DNA of 64,000 bases from Candidatus Nitronauta litoralis. GTDB lineage: Bacteria; Nitrospinota; Nitrospinia; Nitrospinales; Nitrospinaceae. The stretch covers positions 2,604,001-2,668,000 of the forward strand of contig CP048685.1 in assembly GCA_015698285.1 (NCBI GenBank). The letters run 5' to 3'. A model generated the notes under the pieces. It made no database searches. It had not been told where the DNA came from and saw only the letters and a program-made list of their open reading frames with translations. This document shows, in pieces, positions 44,683 to 56,275 of the stretch. A program made the position numbers and the translations under genes. The stretch's first letter is position 1, and each line of letters begins with the position of its first letter.

Positions 44683-45354
44683 CTAAAATATCTTAAGAGT
44701 TTTCATGTTCACCAGTTTTTTTGACTGGCGGACAGCTTCCTTGGCTTCTTCTGATTTAATGCGATTCCCACCAAGGTGAAGGTAGGTCAGACTGGCCAGG
44801 TTGTCGGAGTTGGCAATCGCATAGGCACCTTCTTCCCCCACGCGGTTATCCACCAGACTCAAATAATCTATTTTGTTGAGATAGGGAGAAGTTGCCAGTG
44901 CCTTGGCTCCTTCCGGACCCACACCATTGCATTCAAGATTAAGGGTGTGAACATTTTTAAATTTTTCAGTACTGGCGATCAGTTGTACCCCTTCATCGCC
45001 CAGTTCATTTGAGCCAAGTTGTAGATACTCGACATCGTTTACGAAGTCCGAATCAATCAGGATCTTGAGTGCCTCAGGGGTCAGCCCATTGTGGGTGATG
45101 ATGAAACTGGTGACTTTTTTGACAGGTTCGAAGCTGGCAATCAGTTCAGCGAGTTCAGTGGCGTGATTCTCTTCTTTTTTCCCTTGCTTGGAAAAAGCAT
45201 AGGCATCCTGGACTTTCAGGATTTTTTTATCCTTGATGCTTTCGAAGAGGATTTTTTGTTTAGGAGTGAACTCGTCCCCAAGGTCCCCGTAATTGGTCCC
45301 ATCGTTGACCAGCTTTTCCCAGTCCTTTGCGGTGAACGTGGATTTTTTTGCCAT
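44683..45354 (-). CDS. leucine-rich-repeat protein
   Basis: A 223-residue protein with a charged N-terminal part (KSTFTAKDWEKLVND) and about five RI-type LRRs at about 80-210 (EYLQLGSNELGDEGVQL). Same repeat type as the gene at 43725 and the one at 46549. Cytoplasmic. Its ATG overlaps the TAA of the Sel1 gene upstream (TAATG), so the two are translationally coupled. Confidence 0.85.
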   Translation of the reverse strand: MAKKSTFTAKDWEKLVNDGTNYGDLGDEFTPKQKILFESIKDKKILKVQDAYAFSKQGKKEENHATELAELIASFEPVKKVTSFIITHNGLTPEALKILIDSDFVNDVEYLQLGSNELGDEGVQLIASTEKFKNVHTLNLECNGVGPEGAKALATSPYLNKIDYLSLVDNRVGEEGAYAIANSDNLASLTYLHLGGNRIKSEEAKEAVRQSKKLVNMKTLKIF

Positions 45355-45845
45355 TATTTTTCAAGATTCTTGTAGAGACCACAAGCCAGGTTGTTTCCAA
45401 GGTCGCAGGCCTTTTTATAATATTTCTTAGCTGCGCTGGTACGCCCTTCTTTGTATTTAAGCACCCCAAGATTTGAGCAGGCATTGTTTTCTTCAGCGTC
45501 ACAGGCTTTGGTGAAATATTTGCCCGCTTGTTTCCAAATTTTCATTTTCGTTTGATAATCCCCATGGGTTTCCCCTTCCAGGGTTTTCAGGATACCGGCA
45601 TTGGTACAACCAGTCATCCAACCTCCATCACAGGCTTTGACGTAATATTTTAGCGCTTCGGTGTTGTTCTTATCCAGCGTCCGCAGTTTTTCACCAATGG
45701 TGAAACAGGCGAAAGAATTTTTTTCCTGACACTTTTGTTCGAGCGCAGCGTCCCGGTCCAAAGCAGTTACCGTTGTGGTTGTAGAAAGAAGGATTATGAT
45801 TCCAAGTAAAAACAGTTTGATCGTCCTGTTTATTGAAGGTTTCAC
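45354..45845 (-). CDS. secreted Sel1-repeat protein, cysteine-rich
   Basis: A 163-residue protein with a signal peptide (about 1-28, ending VTALD) and three or so Sel1-like repeats with paired cysteines (for example KACDGGWMTGCTNAG and KACDAEENNACSNLGVL), the disulfide-locked type seen in Helicobacter Hcp proteins. It should be periplasmic. It is coupled to the cytoplasmic LRR gene at 44683, an odd pair of locations. Confidence 0.85.
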   Translation of the reverse strand: MKPSINRTIKLFLLGIIILLSTTTTVTALDRDAALEQKCQEKNSFACFTIGEKLRTLDKNNTEALKYYVKACDGGWMTGCTNAGILKTLEGETHGDYQTKMKIWKQAGKYFTKACDAEENNACSNLGVLKYKEGRTSAAKKYYKKACDLGNNLACGLYKNLEK

Positions 45846-46036
45846 GGCAGGCGCCCTTTCTGTAGGTGGTCGAGCCTTTGAATGGATCTTCTGAAACTTT
45901 ATCCGAGTATATCATAAAAGAATTGTTCCAAAAGGTCGTCAGTTTTATGAATTGGTAACGGAAAAATGTTCTCCTTTCTATTGAAATCATGGAGGGAAGA
46001 TTGCATCCCTGAATAATTTCTTATACCCTCTTTGCC

Positions 46037-46558
46037 ATGAATATTGTTCTTATGGGTTACCGCGGAACCGGGAAGTCGGTGGTGGGTCGGATCCTGGCTC
46101 GCCGGTTGGAGCGTCAGCTTTACAGCCTGGATCGAATTATTGAAAAAAAAGGGGGAATGGTGATTCCTGAATTTGTGGCCCGGAATGGATGGCCGAAATT
46201 CCGTGAACTGGAATACGAGGTGGTTCAGGAAGTATGCGATGAAGCACAAGATGCCGTTCTCGATTGTGGAGGCGGGGTGGTTCTCGACCATCGCAATGTG
46301 GACAGGCTCAAACGCTGTGGCCGTGTCGTGTTACTCACTGCAGAATTCAGCATTTTACTGGAACGGTTACGACGGGACAGGAACCGCCCTGCACTTCTGG
46401 ACGGTGTCAGTTTTGAGGATGAACAGCGGCAGATCATGGCGGAGCGTGAAGAAAAATATAAGGCCGCTGCAGATTTTGTCTGCGACACATCTTATGTCAA
46501 ACCGGAAAATACCAGTATGGAAATCTGCCTTCATTTTCAGGAGCAGGGATGGATTTAA
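46037..46558 (+). CDS. aroK: shikimate kinase
   Basis: AroK phosphorylates shikimate in the aromatic amino-acid pathway. The 173-residue product has Walker A GYRGTGKS (about 7-14), the shikimate-binding 'LDRIIEKKGG' Asp and 'KFRELEYEVV' Arg-Glu, and 'LDCGGGVVLDHRN' (GGG motif), with the lid arginine in RRDRNRPAL. Normal length. It overlaps the LRR gene by 10 bases at the 3' end, so they are co-transcribed. Confidence 0.95.
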   Translation: MNIVLMGYRGTGKSVVGRILARRLERQLYSLDRIIEKKGGMVIPEFVARNGWPKFRELEYEVVQEVCDEAQDAVLDCGGGVVLDHRNVDRLKRCGRVVLLTAEFSILLERLRRDRNRPALLDGVSFEDEQRQIMAEREEKYKAAADFVCDTSYVKPENTSMEICLHFQEQGWI

Positions 46559-47367
46559 TAAGCCCACTGTTTGAAAGCCTGTTGCGCCACAGCATGACCC
46601 TGGTGGAGTCGGGTGTCGACAATGCCGAAGCGATGGTGGTGGACGAGTCGCGGATGTTTGCCGATGCTGAATCAGGTGAGGAACCCAAATTCAAACTGGA
46701 ACTGAACGATAAGGACATCAATCTGGAGGAAATGGTTTGGCTGGGTGGCTGGCCGCGCCTTAAAACGGTCAAGGCTCTTTGGCTCGACTCCAATGAGTTT
46801 GAGGATGATGGGGTGGTCTTGCTGGCAGGTTTCCCGACCATCGCGCGGTTGCATACCCTGTCACTCGCCCACAACAAACTCACCGTAAAATCCATTAGCG
46901 CACTGGCAGAATCCAAAACACTACGAAACCTGAAAATCCTTTTTATACAGTACAACCGGCTGGGGCCTGAGGCGATGGAAACCCTTGCGGGTTCAAAAAA
47001 CCTGGCCGGCCTCGAAACTTTATATGCCAAGGTCAATCCACTGGGTGTGGAAGGGGTGAAGGCTCTGGCAGCATCACCGCACCTGCGTTCACTGAAAGAA
47101 CTTTATCTGGAACGGGTGCGCATGACCAACGAAGGACTGCAGGCTCTCTGCCAGTCCCCCATTTTGAACACGGTGGAAAAACTGTATCTGGGAGATAACG
47201 GTCTTGATGATTCGGCTGTCGATTGTATTTTAGACAGCGGCCATTTGAAAAACCTGATCACGCTGGACCTCGGTAAAAACTTTATCAAGCAGACAGGGAT
47301 GGATATCAAACAGCGTTTACTCGACCAACCCGATCTCCCCCGATTTAAATTCCTGCACTGCGACTGA
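46549..47367 (+). CDS. leucine-rich-repeat protein
   Basis: A 272-residue protein with about seven RI-type LRRs at about 55-260 (TLSLAHNKLTVKSISALAES and similar). GGAG stands five bases before the ATG. The N-terminal 45 residues contain acidic sequence. Overlap with aroK by 10 bases and a 5-base gap to the glycosylase gene suggest one transcript of three unrelated functions. Third member of the local LRR family. Confidence 0.85.
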   Translation: MDLISPLFESLLRHSMTLVESGVDNAEAMVVDESRMFADAESGEEPKFKLELNDKDINLEEMVWLGGWPRLKTVKALWLDSNEFEDDGVVLLAGFPTIARLHTLSLAHNKLTVKSISALAESKTLRNLKILFIQYNRLGPEAMETLAGSKNLAGLETLYAKVNPLGVEGVKALAASPHLRSLKELYLERVRMTNEGLQALCQSPILNTVEKLYLGDNGLDDSAVDCILDSGHLKNLITLDLGKNFIKQTGMDIKQRLLDQPDLPRFKFLHCD

Positions 47368-47372
47368 TCGCC

Positions 47373-47993
47373 ATGCAGGTCCTCCCCGGTCAAAAACAGG
47401 TCCTCGCACATTTCAAGAGGCAGGATCCCAAAATGGCCGCTATCATCAGGAAGGTGGGGCCGCATAGACTTTCTCCGGACAAGGAATATTTCATTGTTCT
47501 GGCGCGGGCGATCGTTTCCCAGCAGATTTCCACCAAAGCCGCAGAAACCATTTACAACAGGTTTTGCTCCCTGTTTGCCCGGGGGCGACCCCGCCCCAGA
47601 CTGACTCTGGATTTATCTGATGAAGACTTGCGGCAAGCCGGGCTTTCCCGACAAAAAATAAGTTATATGAAAGATCTGGCTCGTCATTTTGATGAGGGCC
47701 TTATCAAAACAAGGCGATTCTCTAAATCAGACAACGAGGAGATCATTGGACAGTTGGTCCAGGTGAAAGGGATCGGTCGCTGGACAGCCGAAATGTTCCT
47801 GATCTTTTCCTTGAACAGACTCGATGTCCTGCCCGTCGACGACCTGGGTCTCAAGGCAGGTGTGCAGAAAATTTACAAATTAAAATCCCAACCGGATGCG
47901 AAAAAGCTTCGGGCAATCGGAGCCAACTGGCGACCCTATGAATCAATCGCCACCTGGTATTGCTGGCAGGCCCTGGCCGGGCGGGCAGATTAA
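47373..47993 (+). CDS. AlkA-type DNA-3-methyladenine glycosylase (HhH-GPD)
   Basis: A 206-residue base-excision glycosylase. The helix-hairpin-helix/GPD motif LVQVKGIGRWTAEMFLIFSL is followed by the catalytic Asp in DVLPVDDLGLKAGVQKIY. The N-terminal TATA-like domain of E. coli AlkA is absent, as in the shorter bacterial members. It should remove alkylated purines. The closing segment YESIATWYCWQAL is typical of the family. Confidence 0.9.
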   Translation: MQVLPGQKQVLAHFKRQDPKMAAIIRKVGPHRLSPDKEYFIVLARAIVSQQISTKAAETIYNRFCSLFARGRPRPRLTLDLSDEDLRQAGLSRQKISYMKDLARHFDEGLIKTRRFSKSDNEEIIGQLVQVKGIGRWTAEMFLIFSLNRLDVLPVDDLGLKAGVQKIYKLKSQPDAKKLRAIGANWRPYESIATWYCWQALAGRAD

Positions 47994-48013
47994 TAAATTT
48001 CTGGATAAACTCC

Positions 48014-48095
48014 GAATCTCGCCTTGGGCTTTTATTTTGGGTTAATACAATATTCCCTCTTTGTAAAAGAGGGAAGCGAAGCAGGGTGATTTTTC
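48014..48095. repeat. intergenic repeat with perfect hairpin
   Basis: GAATCTCGCCTT at 48014-48025 equals the word found three times near 19.7 kb. TTCCCTCTTT at 48053-48062 and AAAGAGGGAA at 48066-48075 form a 10-bp perfect stem with a 3-base loop, followed by GCGAAGCAGGGTGATTTTTC. A similar stem occurs at 19730-19750. It belongs to the same class of intergenic repeats and may double as a terminator. Confidence 0.6.
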
Positions 48096-48154
48096 TGTTA
48101 CACCAGGGACTCGAATAAAACTAAAAAATTGAATATTTCAACCAGGAGACTTTC

Positions 48155-48787
48155 ATGGATTTTATAGACGAACAAATCGAACAATACGCACATGATCACA
48201 CCGAAGACGAAGGCGAATTGCTAAACCGGTTGAAAAAAGAAACCCACGCTTCCCTGGATATACCGCAAATGCTGACCGGTCGGATCGAGGGGCGCTTTCT
48301 CAATCTACTGGTGAAGATCAGCAATGCCCGTCGGGTGGTGGAAGTCGGTACCTTCAGTGGTTACGGATCCCTTTCCATGGCCGAAGCTCTGCCTGAGGAT
48401 GGTGAACTGTTCACCTGTGAAATCGATCCAGATGCCATCGCCGTAGCGCAGAAGTATTTTGATGAAAGTCCGCACGGTAAAAAAATAAAATTGCTGGAGG
48501 GGGAGGCCCTGACCTCAATTTCCACCGTGCCGGGTCCGATTGATTTTGCTTTCATCGATGCTGACAAGGCCAATTACCTGAACTATTATCAGGCCCTTCT
48601 TCCGAAGATGCGGAAAGGCGGATTGATCGCAGTCGACAATGTGTTGTGGAGCGGCAGGGTGCTGCATCCCGTCGACGACTGGGACCGCGCGATTGCCAAC
48701 TTCAACGAGACCGTCAAACGTGATGACCGCGTCGAGCACGTCTTCCTCACCGTCCGCGATGGGATTTATTTATTGCGGGTGAAGTGA
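48155..48787 (+). CDS. class I SAM-dependent O-methyltransferase
   Basis: A 210-residue enzyme of the caffeoyl-CoA/catechol O-methyltransferase family: SAM motif VVEVGTFSGYGSLSMAEAL, FIDADKANYLNYY with the metal-binding Asp, and VDNVLWSG. It methylates an unidentified small-molecule hydroxyl using a divalent cation. GGAG is eight bases before the ATG. Normal length. Confidence 0.93.
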   Translation: MDFIDEQIEQYAHDHTEDEGELLNRLKKETHASLDIPQMLTGRIEGRFLNLLVKISNARRVVEVGTFSGYGSLSMAEALPEDGELFTCEIDPDAIAVAQKYFDESPHGKKIKLLEGEALTSISTVPGPIDFAFIDADKANYLNYYQALLPKMRKGGLIAVDNVLWSGRVLHPVDDWDRAIANFNETVKRDDRVEHVFLTVRDGIYLLRVK

Positions 48788-48812
48788 GAGCTTTCTTTTT
48801 CGGAGGGTTATT

Positions 48813-48854
48813 ATGCGAAAAGAAGAAGTGGAAATAAACTCAGACAAACGATAA
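48813..48854 (+). CDS. micro-ORF with strong ribosome-binding site
   Basis: 13 codons (MRKEEVEINSDKR) starting five bases after GGAGGG. No function can be given. Either a tiny translated peptide or the remnant of a gene. Confidence 0.25.
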   Translation: MRKEEVEINSDKR

Positions 48855-48904
48855 TCCCCTGCCATTCTCTAAACGTAATATTGATTTTAGTAAGTATCTA
48901 TTAT

Positions 48905-49723
48905 TTAAAAATACTGATCGAGCAGGGCTTTCCTTCTCCGTTCAAACTCGTCGTTGTCGATGAGGCCCTTGGATTTGAGGCCGTTCAGGATGCCGAGTTT
49001 GCGTTCCAGCTCGAGTTCCTTCGCTCTCGATGTAGAGGCGGGTGCCCTTGAAGGGGCGGCCTGTTGGGTCGAGGGTTTTTGGCGTGATTTTATTCTGCGT
49101 TTCTTACTCTTGGCAGAGCGCGGTGTTTGCAGGTCAAGACTCGAAATGATCCAGTTGTGGATTTCGCGTTCCATCAATAATTTTTTGACGTAAAACTTCT
49201 GGCCCGGTCGTGGGGCCAGCCGCCAGCGTTGTTCGTTGCGCGCCCAGGCTTTTCTGGTAAACCCTTCCCCGTTGATCCGGTTGAGTCGCCAGTGCAGTTT
49301 TCCGTTTGCGGCAAACAGGTCGCCGGTTGTGTTTCCGCCATCTCCCTTCACTTCAAATGAAATGAATTGATTCGGTTTGGCGTGGTTGAGCGCCTTGGTG
49401 AGCAACCGAGACAAATTGGGAAGCTGCACTTTGTTGAACACGTTTTCTTTGTCGGAAACCAGCGCCATGTGTTCGTAGAAGATAGACATGATCTGTGTCT
49501 CGACGGTTTCCTGCGAAATGGAGAACGGATGCTGCAGGTCGATGCTGTCGATATCGCGGTCGTTCTGTTTGTCGTGGTATTCGAGTGTGACGTCTTTGGT
49601 CTTGAGTTGTCGGGTCTTGTCGGGTATTCCCACGCAGCCCGAAACAAAGAGGGCGACTCCTGCAAGCAGGTAAATTATTTTTCCCAGAGTATTTCCGGTA
49701 GAAACTTTATTTTGAATCGTCAT
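48905..49723 (-). CDS. SHOCT-domain lipoprotein
   Basis: A 272-residue protein. ATG 49723 places the lipobox FVSGC at Cys30 after a basic/hydrophobic signal; longer starts to 49819 would bury it. The middle part (about 40-200) has no family I recognise. The tail (about 200-235) is basic. The last 35 residues are a SHOCT domain (ERKLGILNGLKSKGLIDNDEFERRRKALL), a short oligomerisation module. It overlaps the upstream methyltransferase gene by 17 bases. Confidence 0.8.
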   Translation of the reverse strand: MTIQNKVSTGNTLGKIIYLLAGVALFVSGCVGIPDKTRQLKTKDVTLEYHDKQNDRDIDSIDLQHPFSISQETVETQIMSIFYEHMALVSDKENVFNKVQLPNLSRLLTKALNHAKPNQFISFEVKGDGGNTTGDLFAANGKLHWRLNRINGEGFTRKAWARNEQRWRLAPRPGQKFYVKKLLMEREIHNWIISSLDLQTPRSAKSKKRRIKSRQKPSTQQAAPSRAPASTSRAKELELERKLGILNGLKSKGLIDNDEFERRRKALLDQYF

Positions 49724-50297
49724 CAGGTTTTTCGGTTTTTCTGGCGAGGATAGATGCGGTTCCTTTTTCATCTTCATGGTCATCGGTTTCCCGGTAGTGG
49801 AGGATACGGTAGTCGGCAAAGGTTTTTAACAATTCGCCGTAGTCCAGGACCCATTCGGGTTTCAGTCCGCTGTATTTCAAATGGTCCTTGTTGAATGTTT
49901 CATAAATGACAAGACCGCCGGGTTTTAAACTGTCGCGGATGGCGGGAAAAAGTTTTCGGTCGAGAAAATAAAAACAGATCACCAGATCGAATGTATTTTT
50001 CGGGAGCGGCCAGGAGTCCAGGTCGACCACTTGCGTCTCAATTGAGACCCCTTTTTGCTGGGCGAAAGACTCCGCTTTGCGGGCGCCGACTTCCGAGATA
50101 TCGACCCCGAGTACCTCATAACCGAGCTGTGCCGCAAAAATTGCGTTACGGCCTTCCCCCATAGCGAGGTCCAGAACACGCCCTTTCCCGGTCAGAGCCT
50201 CCCGGTTTTCGGTCAGCCATCCGCAGGGATCACGACCCGCGAGGCAGTCCTCGGTGCTGTATTTGGAGTCCCATTTCTCCTTGTCTTTCAATGACAT
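49707..50297 (-). CDS. class I SAM methyltransferase (TehB-like)
   Basis: A 196-residue protein with SAM motifs VLDLAMGEGRNAIFAAQLGY, GVDISEVGARKAESFA and FDLVICFYFL, then SLKPGGLVIYETF. This is the TehB/tellurite-resistance-like subgroup of class I methyltransferases, a call based on short motifs only. Substrate unknown. The LDLAMGEGRN motif keeps the SAM-binding glycines (GEGRN). Confidence 0.85.
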   Translation of the reverse strand: MSLKDKEKWDSKYSTEDCLAGRDPCGWLTENREALTGKGRVLDLAMGEGRNAIFAAQLGYEVLGVDISEVGARKAESFAQQKGVSIETQVVDLDSWPLPKNTFDLVICFYFLDRKLFPAIRDSLKPGGLVIYETFNKDHLKYSGLKPEWVLDYGELLKTFADYRILHYRETDDHEDEKGTASILARKTEKPDDDSK

Positions 50298-50416
50298 ATA
50301 GTAATCCCTGTTATTTTTATACCATTCAAAACCCGTTCCCGCAAGATGCCGGGGAGGGAGCTTGGGCAGCTGAGGATTGCCCTCAGATAAAGACCTCGGG
50401 CATTGTAACTCAAAAG

Positions 50417-50445
50417 TTGACGCAAGCCTTCAAATTCAGTATGAT
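50417..50445 (+). promoter_or_regulatory. strong sigma-70 promoter of rplU-rpmA-obgE
   Basis: TTGACG (50417-50422) and TATGAT (50440-50445) are separated by exactly 17 bases, each one mismatch from consensus. Predicted start near 50452, leaving a leader of about 80 bases before rplU. No L21 autoregulatory leader structure is recognisable. Confidence 0.75.
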
Positions 50446-50530
50446 GCCACTTCACAATTTTCCTCGTTCAGGTCCATCCTGCAGCAAGGCATTCCCGTTT
50501 TATCAGATTAGTTGAGGATCAGGAGACGTT

Positions 50531-50842
50531 ATGTACGCGGTTTTGAAAACCGGTGGCAAGCAGTATAAAGTTGCCGAAGGTGACGAGTTACAAGTTGAAA
50601 AAATTGAAGCGAATGTTGGGGATTCCATTACCCTGAACGAAGTATTGATGGTGGGTGGCGAAGGCGATCCTGCGGTTGGGACTCCTTTGGTGAGTGGAGC
50701 AGCGGTTACAGCCGAAGTGCTGGACCAGATGAAAGCCCCCAAGATTATCGTTTTCAAAAAGAAGCGTCGTAAAAAATACCGACGCAAGAATGGGCATAGA
50801 CAGCCGTTGACCAAATTGAAAATCACGGCAATCAGTAAATAA
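50531..50842 (+). CDS. rplU: 50S ribosomal protein L21
   Basis: L21 binds 23S rRNA in the large subunit. The 103-residue product begins [20 protein letters not shown] and ends with the basic [20 protein letters not shown] segment. Normal length. First gene of the conserved rplU-rpmA-obgE cluster, directly behind a strong promoter. Confidence 0.98.
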   Translation: MYAVLKTGGKQYKVAEGDELQVEKIEANVGDSITLNEVLMVGGEGDPAVGTPLVSGAAVTAEVLDQMKAPKIIVFKKKRRKKYRRKNGHRQPLTKLKITAISK

Positions 50843-50946
50843 GAATCCGGCAACTGAATCGGCATCAGAGAACAGTAATGTCTTCTGAGAGCTGGCCATC
50901 AGTTACGGATAGATCAGGTTACTTGTAAAAAACCCAGGAGTTCATC

Positions 50947-51207
50947 ATGGCGCATAAAAAAGGACAGGGTAGTACTTCCAACGGTAGGGACAGCATTGGC
51001 AAACGCCTGGGAGTGAAACGGTATGACGGGCAAGTCGTTAAAGCCGGAGAAATTCTTGTACGTCAGCGTGGCACCAGCATCCATCCCGGTGAAAATGTTT
51101 CGGTGGGCAGCGACTACACCCTCTTCACCACGACCACTGGTAAGGTGAAGTTTGAATGGATGACCCGCACCAAGAAAAAAGTTAGCGTCTACCCCGTAGC
51201 CGGTTAA
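50947..51207 (+). CDS. rpmA: 50S ribosomal protein L27
   Basis: L27 lies at the peptidyl-transferase centre with its N-terminus. The 86-residue product starts [20 protein letters not shown], without an N-terminal cleavable extension, and has the full family length. It follows rplU by 104 bases. Confidence 0.98.
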   Translation: MAHKKGQGSTSNGRDSIGKRLGVKRYDGQVVKAGEILVRQRGTSIHPGENVSVGSDYTLFTTTTGKVKFEWMTRTKKKVSVYPVAG

Positions 51208-51325
51208 TTCTTTCCCCAAATAAATTATTTCCACGGGCACGACCGCTTGCCTCCATTGGTCTATTGTATTACCAGCCATTAGAGGGTTATTCTGTGCTTT
51301 TGCGTGTTCCTTGTTAGATTGCTAA

Positions 51326-54584
<3,259 letters not shown>

Positions 54585-54945
54585 AAACTGTTAATTAAAT
54601 AGGCGTTAAATAGATTCATTATATTCTTATTCCTGTAAATGACAAGAGGCCAATGTAGACTGCCTGACTGATTGACACGGAGGTGGTATTCAAGATATAC
54701 TCACAATTGTGGGTTTCTTTTATTGTCCTTTACGACATAAACACCCTCTAAAATTAGCTTCCAACGGATTTTTCCAGCCCGATAACCGGGGAGCTTGTCC
54801 AGCCCATCAGGGTTGGCATCACGATAAAAAGACAGGGTTAATTTGTAAATCTATACTGGCTGCCACAATAGATCTGTGTCTGGTATGGCAGTTAATTGGG
54901 ATAGATGAACCTGAGGCACTTTATTAGTGGCAAAGGCTGACACCA
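54585..54945. other. intergenic region, no gene found
   Basis: 361 bases between the divergent zinc-ribbon protein and transglycosylase genes. A 72-codon open frame from 54709 has unlikely composition for a protein, and no ribosome-binding site precedes it. No hairpin or known riboswitch motif seen. Confidence 0.5.
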
Positions 54946-55629
54946 ATGACGGGAATTAAAAAAACAATCAAAGGGCTTGAACGGGCCAAAACTTCGATGA
55001 CAGCGCTATTGGCTGTTGCCGTTTCGTTTGCATTTGTTGGGAAGGGGGTGCCTTATCAGGGGGTATCGCCAGTTGCCCGGGCGGTGATTGGATATGAAGA
55101 GATAGTTGTCGCAAAAGTTGAAAAGGAAAAAAAGCAGGCCCGTCTGCTGTATGAAAGTGGCGTTAAGGAACGGATTGGGAAAGTAATCTCTGGCTACCAG
55201 ACGGGGTTCAAGGATCCTGAAAATGTTCAACAGATCATTTTCGACGAATCGGTTAAGTATGGGTTCGATCCCCTGTTTCTGACGGCTGTGATCGTAACTG
55301 AAAGCTCATTCAATAAGCGGGCGAAATCTTCACGTGGTGCCCTTGGTTTGATGCAGATTCGACCCGCTACGGCCAGAGGGCTGGTTGGCGAAGTCGATGC
55401 CACCGGAGACGAGCCTTTGTCCCTTTATGATCCGGAGCAAAATGTTGCTTTGGGTGCCTATTATCTGAGCAAGTTGATCGCACGGTTTGGAGACTTGAAA
55501 CTGGCTCTTGAAGCCTACAATCACGGTCCCTCCCGTCTAGGTCGTATTCTTCGTAAAGGGAAACGCCCAACGCGTTATTCCAGCAAGGTACTTCGACTTT
55601 ACAAAGAGTTTCGTTCACAATCGATCTAA
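54946..55629 (+). CDS. lytic transglycosylase (SLT family)
   Basis: A 227-residue protein with an N-terminal membrane segment (about 22-40) and a C-terminal SLT domain (about 95-225): catalytic Glu in VTESSFNKRAKSSRGALGLMQ, followed by QIRPATAR and AYNHGPSRLGRI. It cleaves peptidoglycan glycan strands with anhydro ends. The first 45 residues form a signal anchor. It precedes the diheme lipoprotein gene by 77 bases. Confidence 0.93.
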   Translation: MTGIKKTIKGLERAKTSMTALLAVAVSFAFVGKGVPYQGVSPVARAVIGYEEIVVAKVEKEKKQARLLYESGVKERIGKVISGYQTGFKDPENVQQIIFDESVKYGFDPLFLTAVIVTESSFNKRAKSSRGALGLMQIRPATARGLVGEVDATGDEPLSLYDPEQNVALGAYYLSKLIARFGDLKLALEAYNHGPSRLGRILRKGKRPTRYSSKVLRLYKEFRSQSI

Positions 55630-55706
55630 CCCGCAAACCTGAAGCCGGGGTTTGACCTGCCTGAATCGTTTGTTGCTTCTTGGAAAACAATTCTCTGAAC
55701 CACTCA

Positions 55707-56222
55707 ATGCAGCCAAACCTACGGACCCCAGCCAATAATGCCCCTGAGGCCGCTAGAAGTTTACTCAAGGTTCATTTGGGACTTTTGCTGGTGACGTCGT
55801 TAGTGCTGGTTAGCGGTTGTACTTCCTGGAAAGTGATCAAGGCATTTGATGGTGAATACACTTCCGAAGAAAATAACCGGTTGATTAGTGACTATTGCCA
55901 GACCTGCCATATTCATAAAGCATTCTCCCCCGGTGTGCACCTCGACAAGATTCCGCAAAAATACAACCGCAAGGTGTTCCGTTACGCAACAGAATGTCGG
56001 ACCTGTCATATTCTGGATCGCAACTGGTTCACGGAAGAGCTTACGAGGACCACACGAAAACCAAAAGATGCCAACAAGGGAATGTACCGTGATTTTGAAA
56101 TAGAAGCCATGCAGGATCAAAAAGAGCGGTTGACTAAAGAAGATCAGGAAGAACGCAGGAAAGCCAGCGAAGAACTGAAAAAAATCGAAAACGATGATGA
56201 TAAATTCCTGGGATTGTTTTAA
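55707..56222 (+). CDS. diheme cytochrome c-type lipoprotein
   Basis: A 171-residue protein from ATG 55707 (a TTG at 55680 is also in frame). Lipobox LVSGC with Cys38 after a hydrophobic segment. Two CxxCH heme motifs: CQTCH (64-68) and CRTCH (97-101), with HIHKAFSPGVHL and HILDRN supplying possible distal ligands. The C-terminal 60 residues are a charged helix (RLTKEDQEERRKASEELKK). It would be a membrane-anchored periplasmic electron-transfer or heme protein. The neighbours (transglycosylase, FimV-like protein) are envelope proteins and no oxidase is near, so its partner is unknown. Confidence 0.75.
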   Translation: MQPNLRTPANNAPEAARSLLKVHLGLLLVTSLVLVSGCTSWKVIKAFDGEYTSEENNRLISDYCQTCHIHKAFSPGVHLDKIPQKYNRKVFRYATECRTCHILDRNWFTEELTRTTRKPKDANKGMYRDFEIEAMQDQKERLTKEDQEERRKASEELKKIENDDDKFLGLF

Positions 56223-56275
56223 TCCGGGATTCCCCTCTACCTCCTCATCACCCTGTCTCCAGGGAGTCTCCCTAC

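Noticed and set aside
54709-54927. 72-codon frame in an intergenic region
   Set aside because: Mixed composition, no ribosome-binding site, no recognised motif.
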